Shown here: positions 31,606 to 32,981 of the stretch, piece by piece | How positions within the stretch are numbered: the stretch's first letter is position 1 | Layout of the letters: each line of letters begins with the position of its first letter | Assembly (NCBI GenBank): GCA_002305075.1 | Contig: DBQC01000023.1 | Span: forward strand, 52,002-84,982 | Length of the DNA stretch: 32,981 bases | From: Ruminococcaceae bacterium UBA1404 | GTDB taxonomy: Bacteria; Bacillota; Clostridia; Oscillospirales; Ruminococcaceae | Direction of reading: 5' to 3' | Notes under the pieces: model-generated | Database searches by the model: none | Seen by the model: only the letters and a program-made list of their open reading frames with translations | Told to the model about the DNA's origin: nothing | Translations under genes and position numbers: made by a program

Positions 31606-32229
31606 GTGATTTCTATTGCCAACAAAGCCCTCTGGCACTTTGCCGGTCCCGAGCAGGACAGCTATGGCGGCGAGCAGGCGTGGTATACTGAAAAATGGCA
31701 ACGCAAGGCGGGCTGCGGCCCCACCGTGGGGGCCAATATGATCTGGTATTTAGCCCGCACCCGGCCCGAGCTGGCACCCCTTTGGCCCGGTGCCGGAACC
31801 TCCCGGGCCGATCTGTTGCGGCTTATGCAGACTACATGGGGCTACATAACCCCCACCGCCATGGGAGTGAACAAGGTGGCCATCCTTAGAGAGGGGCTAG
31901 AGCGCTATGGGCAGGACAGGGGTCTTGCCCTGCGCACCCGCGTGCTGGAGGTGCCGCCTTTGCCCTGCCCCCGCCCCAACTACGAGACGGTGAAAAGCTT
32001 TTTGGTGGACGCAATAGGGGCCGACCGACCGGTGGCCTTTCTCAACCTTTCCAATGGAGCGCTCACCCGCCTCGATAACTGGCACTGGGTCACCCTTATT
32101 GCCATAGACCCCATGGGCAGCGCGGTCACCATGATGGATCAGGGCCGCCTGACCGAAATCGACCTCGAGCTCTGGCTGCGCACCACCAACTTAGGCGGCG
32201 GCTTTGTCTGGGCCGACGGTGCCGTTTAG
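31606..32229 (+). CDS. Papain-fold (C39-like) protein, cytoplasmic
   Basis: 207 residues from a GTG at 31606 with an AGGAGG site 8 bases before it. The Cys-His-Asp arrangement of papain-like enzymes is seen: Cys37 in AGCGPTVGANMIWYL, His160 in NWHWVTLIAID and an Asp178 in MMDQG. The family is like Peptidase_C39_2. No signal peptide is present, so it acts inside the cell or is released some other way. The start codon overlaps an ATGTGA start-stop pair at 31604. The substrate is unknown. Confidence 0.8.
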   Translation: MISIANKALWHFAGPEQDSYGGEQAWYTEKWQRKAGCGPTVGANMIWYLARTRPELAPLWPGAGTSRADLLRLMQTTWGYITPTAMGVNKVAILREGLERYGQDRGLALRTRVLEVPPLPCPRPNYETVKSFLVDAIGADRPVAFLNLSNGALTRLDNWHWVTLIAIDPMGSAVTMMDQGRLTEIDLELWLRTTNLGGGFVWADGAV

Positions 32230-32239
32230 CACACATATA

Positions 32240-32275
32240 AAGCGGGCCGGCGCTCTATGCGTCGGCCCGCCACTT
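32240..32275 (+). terminator. Likely terminator of the papain-fold gene
   Basis: An 11-bp stem GCGGGCCGGCG/CGTCGGCCCGC with one G-U pair, followed by a poor T-run (CACTTATTGTTT). Termination may be partial. Confidence 0.5.
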
Positions 32276-32348
32276 ATTGTTTGCGCCGACAAGAATAGTC
32301 GGTTTATCCCCGCCATCGAAAAACTATATTACATTTTGCGAATTAGTG

Positions 32349-32377
32349 TTGACTTTTTCTTTCTCTACCCCTATACT
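32349..32377 (+). promoter_or_regulatory. Promoter of the 139-residue protein gene
   Basis: TTGACT, 17 bases, TATACT. A strong match in an AT-rich stretch. The leader that follows holds three CTATAT copies at 32389-32410, spaced 7 to 8 bases apart. Confidence 0.75.
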
Positions 32378-32388
32378 TTCCTTAATAA

Positions 32389-32411
32389 CTATATCGCTAT
32401 ATGCTATATAG
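32389..32411 (+). repeat. Triple CTATAT direct repeat in a leader
   Basis: CTATATCG, CTATATG and CTATATAG follow one another between the promoter and the ribosome binding site of the last gene. Possibly a protein-binding site; too short to be sure. Confidence 0.4.
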
Positions 32412-32431
32412 ACTTTCTTGGGAGGGACAAA

Positions 32432-32851
32432 ATGAGCATAACACAAGAGTTTTTCAGCAGCAGTTCCATCGAGAAAAATGCAGACACCGTAGCCATTATG
32501 GACTTTCTTTCCTCGCCCGAATCTGTAAATAAGATGATCGTGTTAGCAGACCTCGGTCTGCCTTCGTTAGCGGGTGTGGTCAAAGAGCTTGAGGATCGGT
32601 TTGCAGATTGCGCACTATTTCCACTGCACCATCATGCGCCCAACAGCAATGCCCCAAACCGCCGCAACATCGGTTGGATGGTGCGCTTTATCATGCGGGA
32701 ATATGGATATACACCAGTTATGAAAGGCATTGACGCAAGCGGCAATACCCGCATAGGCAAGTTTTCAGGCTCAAAGTATTTTGGCAATGCTGCCGTTTAT
32801 GCACGCACCATCCACAATCCCAACCGAGCACTTACCATCAGCTCAACTTAA
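32432..32851 (+). CDS. Unrecognised 139-residue protein
   Basis: The ATG at 32432 follows GGGAGGGA; the longer frame upstream crosses the promoter and is not used. The protein is soluble and mixed alpha/beta. Visible parts are a Ser-rich start, a helical SPESVNKMIVLADLGLPSLAGVVKELEDRF, HHHAPNSNAPNRRNIGWMVRFIMREYGYTPV, then RIGKFSGSKYFGNAAVYAR at the C-terminus. The last phrase recalls short uncharacterised clostridial proteins, but I cannot name a family. It has its own promoter and a very strong terminator, so it is a single-gene unit. Its codon use and lower GC differ from the neighbours, which may point to transfer. Confidence 0.75.
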   Translation: MSITQEFFSSSSIEKNADTVAIMDFLSSPESVNKMIVLADLGLPSLAGVVKELEDRFADCALFPLHHHAPNSNAPNRRNIGWMVRFIMREYGYTPVMKGIDASGNTRIGKFSGSKYFGNAAVYARTIHNPNRALTISST

Positions 32852-32854
32852 AAT

Positions 32855-32890
32855 AAAGGGATGGTCGCCCTATGGGCGACCATCCCTTTT
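32855..32890 (+). terminator. Strong terminator of the last protein gene
   Basis: A perfect 15-bp stem (AAGGGATGGTCGCCC) with a 3-base loop, ending in TTTT, just after the stop codon. Confidence 0.9.
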
Positions 32891-32905
32891 GCTTATAATG
32901 GCGAC

Positions 32906-32937
32906 AAAAAACCCTCTAACGCTATGTTAGAGGGTTT
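32906..32937 (-). terminator. Terminator of the tRNA-Thr gene
   Basis: A 10-bp stem ACCCTCTAAC/GTTAGAGGGT with a 5-base loop, followed on the minus strand by TTTTTT. It begins at once after the CCA end of the tRNA. Confidence 0.85.
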
Positions 32938-32981
32938 TGGAGCTACTGGTCGGAATCGAACCGACAACCTGCTCATTACGA
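32938..32981 (-). tRNA. tRNA-Thr(CGU), 5' part outside the window
   Basis: Read on the minus strand, the 3' part of a tRNA: anticodon loop TCGTAA (anticodon CGT), stem TGAGC, variable loop AGGTT, T arm GTCGG-TTCGATT-CCGAC, acceptor strand CAGTAGC, discriminator T and encoded CCA. The anticodon reads ACG, so threonine. The 5' half lies beyond the window end. Confidence 0.88.

Overview
The window looks like chromosome from a GC-rich, spore-forming, strictly anaerobic member of the Clostridia, probably the Oscillospiraceae/Ruminococcaceae group. The reasons are the yqfC-yqfD-phoH-ybeY-era-yqzL-recO gene order, a divergent ylbJ, MutS2, an oxygen-independent class III ribonucleotide reductase (nrdD-nrdG), a sortase-anchored surface protein, and strong AGGAGG-type ribosome binding sites. 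Placement below family level is inference.

Layout. 1-3559: the 3' part of a large LPXTG surface protein built from InlB-type repeats. 3675-5674 (-): a three-gene unit of a DUF5685-like protein, a J-domain protein with a Cys-rich tail, and a membrane protein. 5773-6342 (+): mntP. 6411-8871 (-): an exported protein, a small four-Cys protein and ylbJ. 8992-14062 (+): the sporulation/housekeeping cluster yqfC, yqfD, phoH, ybeY, era, yqzL, recO; the Bacillus genes pgpH, dgkA and cdd are not present in it. 14129-18449 (+): mutS2, a MATE exporter and a base-excision glycosylase. 18510-22693 (-): a DUF3810 zincin, then nrdG and nrdD.

22942-24393: a compact divergent regulatory switch. A LexA/CI-type self-cleaving repressor (+) faces a Cro-like HTH gene and a sigma-region-4-like gene (-). 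The 169-base gap between them holds three copies of an 11-bp operator-like motif and two near-consensus promoters. No other phage genes are seen. 24457-25686 (-): diaminopropionate ammonia-lyase.

25815-26883 (+): a three-gene operon of a 2[4Fe-4S] ferredoxin, a four-Cys membrane protein and an ArsR-family repressor. The repressor has two cysteines 67 residues apart, as in persulfide sensors of the SqrR/BigR type. A perfect 14-bp inverted repeat overlaps the operon's -10 box. 26982-31208 (-): a tightly overlapping five-gene operon, feoA - divergent feoB - small Rossmann methyltransferase-like protein - flippase-like membrane protein - CDP-alcohol phosphatidyltransferase, preceded by a structured leader. 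This is the best candidate for an undescribed system: metal transport genes translationally coupled to phospholipid-type enzymes.

31606-32851 (+): a papain-fold (C39-like) cytoplasmic protein and an unrecognised 139-residue protein. The window ends inside a tRNA-Thr(CGU) gene on the minus strand. All identifications come from reading motifs and gene order by eye; no database search was run.
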